Positions 48,797 through 58,794 of a stretch of DNA of 64,000 nucleotides are shown one piece after another. Both the position numbers and the translations under genes were made by a program. The DNA is from Desulfuromonadales bacterium (GTDB taxonomy: Bacteria; Desulfobacterota; Desulfuromonadia; Desulfuromonadales; Syntrophotaleaceae). Each line of letters opens with the position of its first letter. Within the stretch, counting starts at the first letter, position 1. Where the stretch lies: NCBI GenBank assembly GCA_030154185.1, contig JASKKK010000005.1, positions 16,493-80,492 of the forward strand, in the 5' to 3' direction. The notes under the pieces are model-generated. The model saw only the letters and a program-made list of their open reading frames with translations. It was not told where the DNA came from and made no database searches.

Positions 48797-49816
48797 ATGT
48801 CCAGGTTGTTTAATGTTGCAGTTGTCGGTGCCACCGGCGCAGTGGGGAATCAGATGCTGGAAATATTGGCAGAACGGAACTTTCCCATCAAAGAATTGCG
48901 TTTGCTGGCTTCCGAGCGTTCTGAAGGCAAGTTGCTTGAATTCAAGGGCGAACAACTGGTGGTTCAGAAACTTGGCAGAGACTCCTTCAAGAACATCGAT
49001 ATCGCTCTGTTCAGTGCCGGGGGATCCCGCAGTGAGGAGTTTTGTCCTATCGCTGCGGCCAGCGGCGCCGTTTGCGTCGATAACTCGAGTGCATGGCGCA
49101 TGGATCCGGAGGTGCCGCTCGTGGTTCCGGAAGTCAATCCCGCCGATGTCGCCCAATACACCAAAAAGGGTATCGTGGCCAATCCGAACTGCTCCACCAT
49201 TCAGATGATGGTGGCATTGAAGCCCTTGCACGACTACGCCAAAATCAAGCGTATCGTGGTCTCCACCTATCAGGCGGTTTCCGGTACCGGTCTCAGCGCC
49301 ATCGATGAACTGCGTATCCAATCGGGTGAATTGCTTAACGGTCGGCCGGTGGAGTGTAAGGTCTACCCCCGCCAGATCGCTTTCAACTGCCTGCCCCATA
49401 TTGACGTCTTCCTCGACAACGGGTATACCAAAGAGGAGATGAAGATGGTCAATGAAACCAGAAAAATTTTCGGCGATGACAGCATCAGGGTCACGGCAAC
49501 GACGGTGAGGGTGCCGGTATTTTACAGTCACAGCGAAGCGGTGAACATCGAAACCGAAAAGCCACTTTCTGCCGTCAAGGCCCGCGAGTTGCTGGCCGCT
49601 GCCCCCGGTGTGCAGGTTGTGGATGATGTAGCCAAGCAGGTCTATCCTACCGCCATCGATGCGGCGGGGCAGGACCTTACTTATGTCGGTCGGATACGGG
49701 AAGATGAATCGATCGAAAACGGCTTGAATCTGTGGGTGGTTGCGGATAACTTGCGCAAAGGCGCCGCCACCAATGCGGTGCAGATTGCCGAGTTGCTCGC
49801 AGCCAAACACCTGTAA
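48797..49816 (+). CDS. asd: Aspartate-semialdehyde dehydrogenase
   Basis: Reduces aspartyl phosphate in lysine, threonine and methionine synthesis. 339 residues from the ATG at 48797, with AAGGAA 6 nt upstream. NADP motif VAVVGATGAVGNQMLE, catalytic Cys in NPNCSTIQMM near 130, and the late motif with the second active-site His region (IRVTATTVRVPVFYSHSEAV) are present. A strong terminator follows. Confidence 0.96.
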   Translation: MSRLFNVAVVGATGAVGNQMLEILAERNFPIKELRLLASERSEGKLLEFKGEQLVVQKLGRDSFKNIDIALFSAGGSRSEEFCPIAAASGAVCVDNSSAWRMDPEVPLVVPEVNPADVAQYTKKGIVANPNCSTIQMMVALKPLHDYAKIKRIVVSTYQAVSGTGLSAIDELRIQSGELLNGRPVECKVYPRQIAFNCLPHIDVFLDNGYTKEEMKMVNETRKIFGDDSIRVTATTVRVPVFYSHSEAVNIETEKPLSAVKARELLAAAPGVQVVDDVAKQVYPTAIDAAGQDLTYVGRIREDESIENGLNLWVVADNLRKGAATNAVQIAELLAAKHL

Positions 49817-49842
49817 CGGTTCGATGCCCAACGGGGATCGTC

Positions 49843-49874
49843 AAAGGGGGCCGTTCGGCCCCCCTTTGTTTTTT
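49843..49874 (+). terminator. Terminator after asd
   Basis: AAAGGGGGCC, loop GTTC, GGCCCCCCTTT, then TTTTTT after one G. It sits 5 nt before the next start codon. Confidence 0.85.
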
Positions 49875-49879
49875 GACGA

Positions 49880-50653
49880 ATGATCGGAATGGCTTTTTCA
49901 CAGACTGTAAATGAGGATGTCATTGCGTCGGCATGCGTTACGGCTCTCGATGCACGCATCAAGCTTGGTGTCTTGTGCGTTATGCTAGCGGTTATTTTTT
50001 CGAGCCACGGGGTTTGGCGTTTGTCGGTTCTGACCATTTTTATTCTCGGGCTCTGCGTCGTCGCAAGGATATCCGTTGTGCGGATTCTTCGCCGTATGCT
50101 CGTTTTGCGATGGCTGCTGCTCGCCGGCCCCGTCCTGCATCTGATTCAGGGCTCGGGTCGAACCCTCATGGGGGTGTCCTTTCTTTCTTTCGAAGGTCTG
50201 CTGAAGGGTGTCATCGTATCCTGGCAGTTCGCCCTTGCCGTTGTCTGTTCTTCCCTGTTCTGTTGGACCACTTCGGTGCCGGCATTGTTTGGGGCCTTTC
50301 GCCGTCTCGCAGGCCCATTGCATCGGCTGAGTCCGTGTCGCCGGTTTGGCAGGCATATGATGCTGGTCTGGTTGTGGATCCCCCTCGTACAGGAGGAGAT
50401 GCTGGCAATGCGTCGGTTTAAGATGGGCCGATCTGGATTTCGAGGCGCGCTCAGAGCTCTGATGGCGCAGGTTTTCAATCTGTTCGATCGTCTGCTTGCG
50501 TTGTCCGATGGCCTGGTTCTTGGAGGGGTTGCCGAAAGCGAAGGGGAGGGGACGTCTGCAATGCCGACTGCCCCTGGTATCGGGGTTCGTGATATCTGCA
50601 TATTGTCGATCGCTCTGGTCTCGGGATTACTTTGGTGTTGGGGATTGCCGTGA
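49880..50653 (+). CDS. EcfT/CbiQ-like ECF transporter transmembrane protein
   Basis: Probable membrane component of an energy-coupling-factor importer, substrate unknown. 257 residues. LDARIKLGVLCVMLAVIF near the N-terminus is the CbiQ/EcfT opening, and several hydrophobic helices follow. The usual Ala-Arg-Gly coupling motifs are not clear; the matching region reads AMRRFKMGRSG. No ATPase or substrate-binding component lies in the window. It begins right after the asd terminator and overlaps truA by 4 nt. Confidence 0.65.
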   Translation: MIGMAFSQTVNEDVIASACVTALDARIKLGVLCVMLAVIFSSHGVWRLSVLTIFILGLCVVARISVVRILRRMLVLRWLLLAGPVLHLIQGSGRTLMGVSFLSFEGLLKGVIVSWQFALAVVCSSLFCWTTSVPALFGAFRRLAGPLHRLSPCRRFGRHMMLVWLWIPLVQEEMLAMRRFKMGRSGFRGALRALMAQVFNLFDRLLALSDGLVLGGVAESEGEGTSAMPTAPGIGVRDICILSIALVSGLLWCWGLP

Positions 50654-51387
50654 ATGTTGTCCGGCTTGTTATTGAATACGATGGCACATCCTACGTCGGC
50701 TGGCAGAGACAACCCAACGGTGTTTCCGTGCAACAGGCGGTCGAGGAAGCATTGGCCAGGGTGTGCGGGAGCAGACATGCCCTGGTCTCGTCGGGGCGAA
50801 CCGATGCCGGGGTGCACGCCCGTGGCATGGTGGCGCATTTTGTCGTGGAACGGCTCTTGCCCATGACGGCGTATCGGGAGGGGGTCAACCGGTTCCTCCC
50901 TTCTGATGTCGTTGTGCGCGAGGCCGTTTTGATGCCTGATGATTTTCATGCCCGCTACAGTGCCACGGCAAAATGGTACCGTTACAGCATTTATAGGTCA
51001 CCGATTCGATCGCCGCTGATGTGCCGTTATTCCTGGCATGTAAGGGGCAAGTTGGACACGCCATCGATGCGCCGGGCTGCTGAGCGGTTCGTCGGCCGAC
51101 ACGATTTTGCCGCTTTCAGGGCCAGCGGATGTGCCGCCCGAACAACGGTGCGGGAAGTGTTTTCCATGGCGGTGGTCGAAGACGGCGAGCTGGTTCACGT
51201 GGATGTGCGGGGCAGCGGATTTTTGCGCAACATGGTTCGCATAATTGTCGGAACCCTGGTCGAAGTCGGTCTTGGTGTTCGGTTGGCAGAAGAAATCGAT
51301 GAAATGCTGATCGATTGCCGTCGCGTCAAGGCGGGTAGCACCGCACCTGCTCAGGGGCTTTGTCTTATGGAGGTCGAATACGACTGA
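50650..51387 (+). CDS. truA: tRNA pseudouridine(38-40) synthase
   Basis: Modifies uridines 38-40 in the anticodon arm of tRNAs. 245 residues from the GTG at 50650, which overlaps the previous stop (GTGA). RLVIEYDGTSYVGWQRQ opens the protein, and the catalytic Asp is in SSGRTDAGVHARG near 52. An earlier GTG at 50632 adds only six residues. Confidence 0.94.
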   Translation: MNVVRLVIEYDGTSYVGWQRQPNGVSVQQAVEEALARVCGSRHALVSSGRTDAGVHARGMVAHFVVERLLPMTAYREGVNRFLPSDVVVREAVLMPDDFHARYSATAKWYRYSIYRSPIRSPLMCRYSWHVRGKLDTPSMRRAAERFVGRHDFAAFRASGCAARTTVREVFSMAVVEDGELVHVDVRGSGFLRNMVRIIVGTLVEVGLGVRLAEEIDEMLIDCRRVKAGSTAPAQGLCLMEVEYD

Positions 51388-51416
51388 ACGGCGATGGCGC
51401 TTCTGGTAAAAAGCCC

Positions 51417-51445
51417 TTGACATGACGAGGGGTTTTCGTTAAGTT
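51417..51445 (+). promoter_or_regulatory. Predicted promoter for rplM-rpsI
   Basis: TTGACA (51417-51422), a 17-nt spacer and TAAGTT (51440-51445). It gives a leader of about 50 nt. Confidence 0.6.
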
Positions 51446-51501
51446 CTGATGTCCCTGTGGTCCCGTTACGCAAATCACAGTTTACGCATAGAGAGGAAGC
51501 C

Positions 51502-51930
51502 ATGAGCACGCAGGTAGCAAAAAAGTCCGAGATTAAGAAGAGCTGGTACGTCGTCGATCTGGACGGCAAGGTGTTAGGTCGCGCCGCGAGCGAAATAGCC
51601 CGTGTCCTGCGGGGCAAACACAAAGCTATTTACTCCCCGTCCGTCGATACCGGCGACTTCGTCGTTGTGATCAACGCCGACAAGGTCAAGCTGACCGGCA
51701 ATAAGCTGGCGGCAAAAATGTATTATCGTCATTCCGGGTATCCCGGCGGATTGCGTGAAACCACCGCCGCCGAGATGCTTGAGAAACACCCCGAAGATCT
51801 GATCAAAAAGGCTGTCAAAGGTATGCTGCCCAAAAACAAGTTGGGGGGCAATATGTTGAGCAAGCTGAAGGTCTATACCGGCAGCGAGCACCCCCATGCC
51901 GCCCAGCAGCCGCTTGAACTGAACATTTAA
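51502..51930 (+). CDS. rplM: 50S ribosomal protein L13
   Basis: Early-assembly large-subunit protein. 142 residues, exact family length, from the ATG at 51502 preceded by [28 protein letters not shown] and [17 protein letters not shown] are conserved segments. rpsI follows after 29 nt, the usual pair. Confidence 0.97.
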   Translation: MSTQVAKKSEIKKSWYVVDLDGKVLGRAASEIARVLRGKHKAIYSPSVDTGDFVVVINADKVKLTGNKLAAKMYYRHSGYPGGLRETTAAEMLEKHPEDLIKKAVKGMLPKNKLGGNMLSKLKVYTGSEHPHAAQQPLELNI

Positions 51931-51959
51931 AGAATTCAGAACCGAGTCAGGAGATAAAG

Positions 51960-52352
51960 ATGGCCGAACAAAGGTTCTACGCAACCGGCAAAAGAAAAAC
52001 ATCCGTTGCCCGCGTCTGGCTGAAGCCGGGCGAAGGCAACATTACCATCAATCGTCGCAGCATGGATGAGTACTTCGGAAGGGAAACCTCCAAGATGGTT
52101 ATCCGGCAGCCGCTCGAACTGACCGACAACGTCGGCAAGTTCGACATCATGGTCAATGTCTGCGGCGGCGGTCCTTCCGGTCAGGCCGGTGCCATCAAGC
52201 ATGGTATCACCAAGGCACTGCTGGAGGCCGATCCCGAATTGCGCGCCGTGCTCAAGAAAGCCGGGTTCATTACCCGCGACAGCCGCGCCAAGGAACGTAA
52301 GAAATACGGGCGCAAGGCTGCTCGTGCGCGGTTCCAGTTCTCCAAACGTTAA
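51960..52352 (+). CDS. rpsI: 30S ribosomal protein S9
   Basis: Small-subunit protein whose C-terminal tail contacts P-site tRNA. 130 residues. The N-terminus [19 protein letters not shown], a [15 protein letters not shown] loop and the basic tail [17 protein letters not shown] are intact. AGGAGA precedes the ATG. Confidence 0.97.
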   Translation: MAEQRFYATGKRKTSVARVWLKPGEGNITINRRSMDEYFGRETSKMVIRQPLELTDNVGKFDIMVNVCGGGPSGQAGAIKHGITKALLEADPELRAVLKKAGFITRDSRAKERKKYGRKAARARFQFSKR

Positions 52353-52408
52353 TTCGGATATGCTCACAGCCCCGCAATTGCGGATCTGTATTCCGTCAAT
52401 CAAGGTGC

Positions 52409-52444
52409 AAAGGGAAACCCGCGGGTTTCCCTTTTCGCTTTTGA
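52409..52444 (+). terminator. Terminator after rpsI
   Basis: AAAGGGAAACCC-GC-GGGTTTCCCTTT, a perfect 12-bp stem, then TTTCGCTTTT. It ends 10 nt before argC. A small palindrome, CCGCAATTGCGG (52372-52383), lies just upstream. Confidence 0.8.
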
Positions 52445-52454
52445 GGAGGATATC

Positions 52455-53492
52455 ATGCTGAAAGTTGCCATTGTCGGCGCCAGTGGATATACCGGTGTCG
52501 AATTGATACGTCTGCTCCTAAACCATCCGCAAGTCGAAATTACCTGCGTGACCTCACGGCAAAATGCCGGTACGCCCATCAACAGTGTTTTTCCTTCTCT
52601 CATGGGCCGCATCGATCTCAGTTTCGATCCCGTAGAGCTCGATATCATTTGCCGCAAGGCCGACTTCGTATTTACGGCTTTGCCTCACAAGGCAGCCATG
52701 TCTGTTGTGCCGGATTTGCTTGCGGCGGGTAAAAAAGTCGTCGACCTGTCCGCCGATTATCGGTTGCGCGATGTGGAAACTTACGAAGCCTGGTATGATA
52801 AGCACACCAGTCCCGACCTGCTGGATGAAGCGGTTTACGGTCTCCCTGAACTTTATCGCGATAACATTCGCGGTGCCCGGCTGGTGGCCAACCCGGGATG
52901 TTATCCCACCAGTATCTCTCTTGGCCTGGCTCCGGTGCTGGAGCAAGACCTTGTCGATGAAAAAACCCTTATCATCGACAGCAAGTCGGGAACCAGCGGC
53001 GCGGGACGTTCGGCCAAGGTCGGCAGCTTGTACTGCGAAGTCAACGAAGGTTTCAAGGCCTATGGCGTAGCCTGCCACAGGCATACCCCCGAGATTGAGC
53101 AGACCCTCGGGGATTTGACCGGCAAGCCTGTTAAGGTCAGCTTTACTCCACATCTGTTGCCGGTCAGTCGTGGAATCCTCTCGACCTGCTATGCCTCCTT
53201 GAAAAAAACTTTGAAGACCGAAGAGCTGCATCAATTGTATGTCAGGCGGTATGGCGACGAACCTTTCGTTCGTATTCATCCGGCAGGCGAACTCCCCAAT
53301 ATCCTGCATGTGCGTGGCAGTAATTACTGCAATATCGGCCTGGTAAGCGATGAACGGACCGGGCGCGTCATTATCGTCTCGGTGATCGATAACCTGCTCA
53401 AGGGAGCAGCAAGTCAGGCGGTGCAGAATATGAATCTCATGCAGGCGTGGAACGAGGATTGCGGACTGAAGGATTTTCCTCTGTATCCTTGA
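52455..53492 (+). CDS. argC: N-acetyl-gamma-glutamyl-phosphate reductase
   Basis: Third step of arginine synthesis, reducing acetylglutamyl phosphate. 345 residues. NADP motif [16 protein letters not shown] at the N-terminus and catalytic Cys in [12 protein letters not shown] near 148 are present. GAGGAGGA lies before the ATG at 52455. The gene directly follows the rpsI terminator, so its promoter is not obvious; no other arg gene is nearby. Confidence 0.96.
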   Translation: MLKVAIVGASGYTGVELIRLLLNHPQVEITCVTSRQNAGTPINSVFPSLMGRIDLSFDPVELDIICRKADFVFTALPHKAAMSVVPDLLAAGKKVVDLSADYRLRDVETYEAWYDKHTSPDLLDEAVYGLPELYRDNIRGARLVANPGCYPTSISLGLAPVLEQDLVDEKTLIIDSKSGTSGAGRSAKVGSLYCEVNEGFKAYGVACHRHTPEIEQTLGDLTGKPVKVSFTPHLLPVSRGILSTCYASLKKTLKTEELHQLYVRRYGDEPFVRIHPAGELPNILHVRGSNYCNIGLVSDERTGRVIIVSVIDNLLKGAASQAVQNMNLMQAWNEDCGLKDFPLYP

Positions 53493-53550
53493 GCGATCGC
53501 CATAACCCGTAGACCGGTATCGATTGCGAGCCGAAGGATCGGAAATCATC

Positions 53551-55425
53551 GTGGCAGCACAAGGACCAGGGCCGTCCGATATGCATAACCCCATCGAATT
53601 TCTGCCGACCAATCGGCAGGAAATGAAAGCGCGGGGATGGACCGAACTCGATATCCTCTTTGTCAGTGGAGATGCTTATATCGACCATCCGGCTTTCGGG
53701 GTCCCTCTGCTGGCACGGTATATGGCCGCCTATGGCTATCGCGTTGGTGTCCTGGCCCAGCCCGACTGGCGTCGTCCCGAGTGTTTTGAGGTCATGGGGC
53801 GTCCGCGGTTGTTCGCCGCCGTATCCGCCGGCGCCATGGATTCGATGGTCAATCACTATACCGCGGCCCGTAAACTGAGGCACAACGACGCCTATACGCC
53901 TGGTGGCCGTGCCGGGGCGCGTCCCAATCGCGCTGTGATAGCTTATACTGCAGCCCTGAAAGGGGTACATAAAGGATTGCCGGTTATCATAGGCGGGATA
54001 GAAGCCAGTCTGCGGCGTCTGGCTCATTTCGATTACTGGTCCGAACAGGTGCGACGGTCTGTTTTGGTCGATGCCAAGGCCGACCTTCTCATCTACGGTA
54101 TGGCAGAGAAAACCTTGCTCGAGCTGGCCCGACGCTGTTGCGCAGGCGAAAAGCCCTCGCAGATTTCCGATTTGCCAGGCACCGTCACGATTCGTTCGGA
54201 TTTTCCTGAGGCGGCTGTGGAACTACCGTCTTTCGAGGCCGTGTCCAGCGATTTGCAGGCTTTCAATCTGGCATTCCGTATGGCTGCCGGGCAGGCCAAT
54301 CCATATTGCGGCAAGGCTCTGGCTCAGCGACATGGCAATCGTTGGGTAGTCGTCAATCGTCCTGCTCTTCCCTTGTCTTCGTCGGAACTCGATGAAATCT
54401 ATGCCTTGCCGTTCAGTCGCAAGCCATACCCCGGTTATTCCGATCCTGTCCCGGCTTTTGAACAGATTCGGTTTTCCATCACCAGCCACCGCGGTTGCTG
54501 CGGCGGCTGTGCCTTTTGCGCTATTGCATCGCATCAGGGCAAACTGATTCAATGCCGTTCTGAGGCCTCTATCGTTGCCGAAGTTTCGCAAATGGCGCAG
54601 CAAGCCGATTTCCGGGGCACTGTCAGCGATGTCGGCGGGCCGACTGCCAACATGTACGGCATGTCCTGCGGAAACTTAAAAGCGCAAAAGAACTGTCGCA
54701 GGGACGGGTGCCTTTTTCCAACACCTTGTCGGCATCTTGTCATCGAGGACCGGGCCGGAGCCTCTTTGCTCGAGAAAGTTCGTGCCATTCCCAATGTTCG
54801 GCATGTTTTTGTCGCCTCCGGAGTTCGGTTGGACCTGTTGGAGCGTCAACCCGCATATTTCAAACAATTGCTTAATCACCATGTCGGCGGGCTGTTGAAG
54901 GTGGCACCAGAAACGTTAAGTGCAAAGGCCGCAGTTTTTATGCGCAAACCCGGTCCTGCACTTTTCGAGCGGTTTTTGGACCTTTTTCGTCAGTACAGCC
55001 ATGCTGTGGGCAAGCGCCAGGCGGTGGTACCCTATCTGATTGCCGGGCATCCCGGCTGCAGTCTTGACGATATGGTCGATACGGCCTTGTTCCTCAAGGC
55101 CAACGGTATGCGTGTCGAGCAGGTTCAGGAATTTACGCCTACTCCGGGGACTCTCGCGACTTGCATGTATCATACGGGAGTTCATCCAGAAACAGGGCAG
55201 CCTGTTCATGTAGCCAAATCCGCAAAGGAAAGACGTTTGCAAAAAGCCCTCCTTTTATGGCATCTTCCCGAAAACAGGCGCGATATTTTAAATGCCCTTC
55301 AAATCTGCGGACGTGAGAAAGACGCTCAGAACTTGCTCGGAAATCGAGTCCGACGTCCCGGCAAATCGAAGTCCGTTTCGAATCGGGGACGCCATCCTCG
55401 GAAAGGGGCGTCGCGTAACAGGTAG
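53551..55425 (+). CDS. YgiQ-family radical SAM protein
   Basis: Uncharacterised radical SAM enzyme (UPF0313 family). 624 residues from the GTG at 53551; a TTG at 53524 and an ATG at 53581 are alternatives. The N-terminal family motif DILFVSGDAYIDHPAFGV is followed by the 4Fe-4S motif CCGGCAFC (CxxxCxxC) near residue 313 and a C-terminal GHPGCSLDDM segment. The last 30 residues are basic. Substrate unknown; the neighbours give no hint. Confidence 0.88.
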   Translation: MAAQGPGPSDMHNPIEFLPTNRQEMKARGWTELDILFVSGDAYIDHPAFGVPLLARYMAAYGYRVGVLAQPDWRRPECFEVMGRPRLFAAVSAGAMDSMVNHYTAARKLRHNDAYTPGGRAGARPNRAVIAYTAALKGVHKGLPVIIGGIEASLRRLAHFDYWSEQVRRSVLVDAKADLLIYGMAEKTLLELARRCCAGEKPSQISDLPGTVTIRSDFPEAAVELPSFEAVSSDLQAFNLAFRMAAGQANPYCGKALAQRHGNRWVVVNRPALPLSSSELDEIYALPFSRKPYPGYSDPVPAFEQIRFSITSHRGCCGGCAFCAIASHQGKLIQCRSEASIVAEVSQMAQQADFRGTVSDVGGPTANMYGMSCGNLKAQKNCRRDGCLFPTPCRHLVIEDRAGASLLEKVRAIPNVRHVFVASGVRLDLLERQPAYFKQLLNHHVGGLLKVAPETLSAKAAVFMRKPGPALFERFLDLFRQYSHAVGKRQAVVPYLIAGHPGCSLDDMVDTALFLKANGMRVEQVQEFTPTPGTLATCMYHTGVHPETGQPVHVAKSAKERRLQKALLLWHLPENRRDILNALQICGREKDAQNLLGNRVRRPGKSKSVSNRGRHPRKGASRNR

Positions 55426-55473
55426 GGGAACAAGCGGTTAGAGCGGGCGAGTAATGCTCTCATCGTGATCATC

Positions 55474-55502
55474 TTGACAGCCTTCGCGTAGAGGATTAAG
55501 AT
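55474..55502 (+). promoter_or_regulatory. Strong predicted promoter for the DUF2065 gene
   Basis: TTGACA (55474-55479), a 17-nt spacer and TAAGAT (55497-55502). It lies about 50 nt after the radical SAM gene and leaves a leader of roughly 105 nt. Confidence 0.65.
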
Positions 55503-55615
55503 AGCGCCCTTTGCCGCAGTTTATCCGTTTTTGCGGGATGACAAGGCAGGCATCACCGGATCCGGTGGTTGTTTTTGATAAACCTGGTTTGGTTCGTCCG
55601 GCCTGGGAGAGAGGA

Positions 55616-55804
55616 ATGATCGACTTTTTGGTGACGGTGGCAGGGGTGGTAATGATTGTCGAAGGAATACCCTGGTTTCTTTCGCCGCCGAGAATGAAGA
55701 GAATGCTGCTTGGTTTTCTCGGACTTCCCGACCGCGTACTGCGAGGTATGGGGTTGCTGCTGATGTTGAGCGGTCTGTTGCTGGTTTACGTGGTTCGAGG
55801 GTGA
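55616..55804 (+). CDS. DUF2065 small membrane protein
   Basis: A 62-residue membrane protein of unknown function. Two hydrophobic segments (about 3-22 and 42-60) flank a short basic stretch, with IVEGIPWFLSPPRMK as the recognisable family motif. GAGAGAGGA precedes the ATG at 55616. In other proteobacteria such genes often sit near hflKC or purA, but neither is present here. Confidence 0.8.
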   Translation: MIDFLVTVAGVVMIVEGIPWFLSPPRMKRMLLGFLGLPDRVLRGMGLLLMLSGLLLVYVVRG

Positions 55805-55935
55805 TGGACCATCGATACGCTTTTTTGTATACAATCCACGGCAATGCCCACTGATGGCCGTTGACATTCGGATCTCGGATATGCTTGATTGCCGAGGCAA
55901 TCGAAGCCCGTGCACCGACCTGGTACTTAGAACAG

Positions 55936-56967
55936 ATGCGTTTGAGTGATTTTGATTTCGATCTGCCGGAAGAACTGATTGCCCAGCATCCTCCGGCGCA
56001 GCGGCAGGATTCCCGTTTGATGGTTCTCAACCGGGCGACGGAAAAGGTTGAGCTTGCTCAGTTCTCCGATATCTGTACCTGGTTCCGGTCCGGCGATGTT
56101 CTGATTGTAAACGATACCCGGGTGATTCCTGCACGCCTCATCGGTCGTAAGGAAACCGGCGGACGTATCGAGGTATTCCTGGTCCGACGTCTGCCCGGCG
56201 CCGAAGAGATCTGGGCCTGCCTGACCAAATGCTCCAAACCGCCTCGTCCCGGTACCCGTCTGCTGCTTGGCGAGGGGCTTGAAGGTACTGTTGTCGAAGG
56301 CGGCGAACCGCCATATCGACATGTGCGGTTCAATTGTGGTGACGATTTCGGGAGCGTATTGGAAAAGGTCGGTCGCATTCCGCTGCCGCCCTATATCCGC
56401 CGCGAGGATACTCCGGAAGACCGCCTTCGTTACCAGACCGTCTTTGCCCGCGAAGCGGGTGCAGTGGCGGCGCCTACCGCAGGGTTGCATTTTACCGAGG
56501 ACATTTTTCAGACGCTGCGAGGCAAAGGAGTGCAAATCTGCCCGCTGACCTTGCACGTGGGGCTGGGGACCTTTCTTCCCGTGCGTGACGATGACATTGT
56601 CGGACATCGTATGCACGAAGAAAATTATTACGTACCGGCGGATACGGCAGCCGCGGTCAATCTGGCCAAAGCCCAGGGGAGGAGGGTCATCGCCCTCGGT
56701 ACCACCAGTACCCGTACTTTGGAATACGCTCTCGGCGAACAGGGCCGTCTGCAGGCAGGCGAGGGCACCTGCGATCTGTTCATACGGCCGGGGTTTACGT
56801 TTCGCATCATTGACGGGCTCGTCACCAACTTTCATCTGCCTTGTTCCACCCTGTTGATGCTGGTGGCCGCCTTTGCTGGTCATCGATTCATCCTGGAGGC
56901 CTATCGTCAGGCCGTTGCCGAACAGTTCCGTTTTTTCAGCTACGGTGATTGCATGTTGATCCTTTGA
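55936..56967 (+). CDS. queA: S-adenosylmethionine:tRNA ribosyltransferase-isomerase
   Basis: Builds epoxyqueuosine from preQ1 on tRNA, using the ribosyl group of SAM. 343 residues from the ATG at 55936 (MRLSDFDFDLPEELIAQHP), the family N-terminus. VNDTRVIPARLIG, GAVAAPTAGLHFT and LHVGLGTFLPV are conserved. It is followed by tgt, which acts just before it in the pathway. No clear ribosome site was found. Confidence 0.96.
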   Translation: MRLSDFDFDLPEELIAQHPPAQRQDSRLMVLNRATEKVELAQFSDICTWFRSGDVLIVNDTRVIPARLIGRKETGGRIEVFLVRRLPGAEEIWACLTKCSKPPRPGTRLLLGEGLEGTVVEGGEPPYRHVRFNCGDDFGSVLEKVGRIPLPPYIRREDTPEDRLRYQTVFAREAGAVAAPTAGLHFTEDIFQTLRGKGVQICPLTLHVGLGTFLPVRDDDIVGHRMHEENYYVPADTAAAVNLAKAQGRRVIALGTTSTRTLEYALGEQGRLQAGEGTCDLFIRPGFTFRIIDGLVTNFHLPCSTLLMLVAAFAGHRFILEAYRQAVAEQFRFFSYGDCMLIL

Positions 56968-57007
56968 TCCTTTATGGTCGGAGATCGGAGTAAAACTGCC
57001 GCTATGA

Positions 57008-58177
<1,170 letters not shown>

Positions 58178-58264
58178 AAAAGGCCTCAGGCTTATCGGGC
58201 TTTTGTGGTAGGCTGCTAGTATCTTTTAACCGTTAGATCAATTTTAAAACCGAAGGAGCCGATT

Positions 58265-58576
58265 ATGTTCTGGATTTCCGAAGCTCATGCCATGGCTTCG
58301 CCTCCCGGCAGTGAAAGCAACCCTTATGGAACAGTCATCATGCTGGTGTTGATGTTCGGGATTTTTTATTTTCTGCTTATCCGTCCCCAGCAGAAACGCG
58401 CCAAAGAACACAAGCAGCTGGTGGATGCGCTTAAGGTAGGGGATACGGTGGTTACGGCCGGGGGAATCCACGGCAAGGTCGCCGGGCTGCAGGACGATAT
58501 CATCACCCTGGAGATCGCTACCGGTGTCAAGATCAAGATCAATCGTTCCTCCATCGTAAGTGCCGAAGCAAGCTGA
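58265..58576 (+). CDS. yajC: Sec translocon accessory protein YajC
   Basis: Small inner-membrane partner of SecDF. 103 residues with one transmembrane segment near 25-42 (VIMLVLMFGIFYFLLIRP) followed by the family motif PQQKRAKEHKQL and a cytoplasmic domain. AAGGAG lies 6 nt before the ATG. It is separated from secD by an unusually long, structured 218-nt gap. Confidence 0.93.
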   Translation: MFWISEAHAMASPPGSESNPYGTVIMLVLMFGIFYFLLIRPQQKRAKEHKQLVDALKVGDTVVTAGGIHGKVAGLQDDIITLEIATGVKIKINRSSIVSAEAS

Positions 58577-58794
58577 TGAGGGGGAAGATTTTCCCCCAGT
58601 CAATGATTAACAGTGCACCGCCCCTCTGCATTCATACGTGTCGTTGCAGACGGGGCGGTATCGTCCTCGACTGGGCCGGTGCCGGGCACTGGTCAGATTT
58701 GCATTCGGGATGACGTCTCAGCGCTGCGATCCGATCGTGCCGTCTGGCGATCTGGCGCATTGCCATTTATTTGCGAAAGGAGTAGTGAACAGCC
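58577..58794 (+). other. Structured non-coding gap between yajC and secD
   Basis: At least two hairpins are visible. GGGGGAA-GATT-TTCCCCC lies at 58580-58597. A longer one starts near 58617: ACCGCCCC, bulge, CTGCA, pairing with TGCAG, bulge, GGGGCGGT up to about 58664. A third small one, CCGGTGCC/GGCACTGG, follows. None has a T run. No gene with a ribosome site is supported here. Confidence 0.45.
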
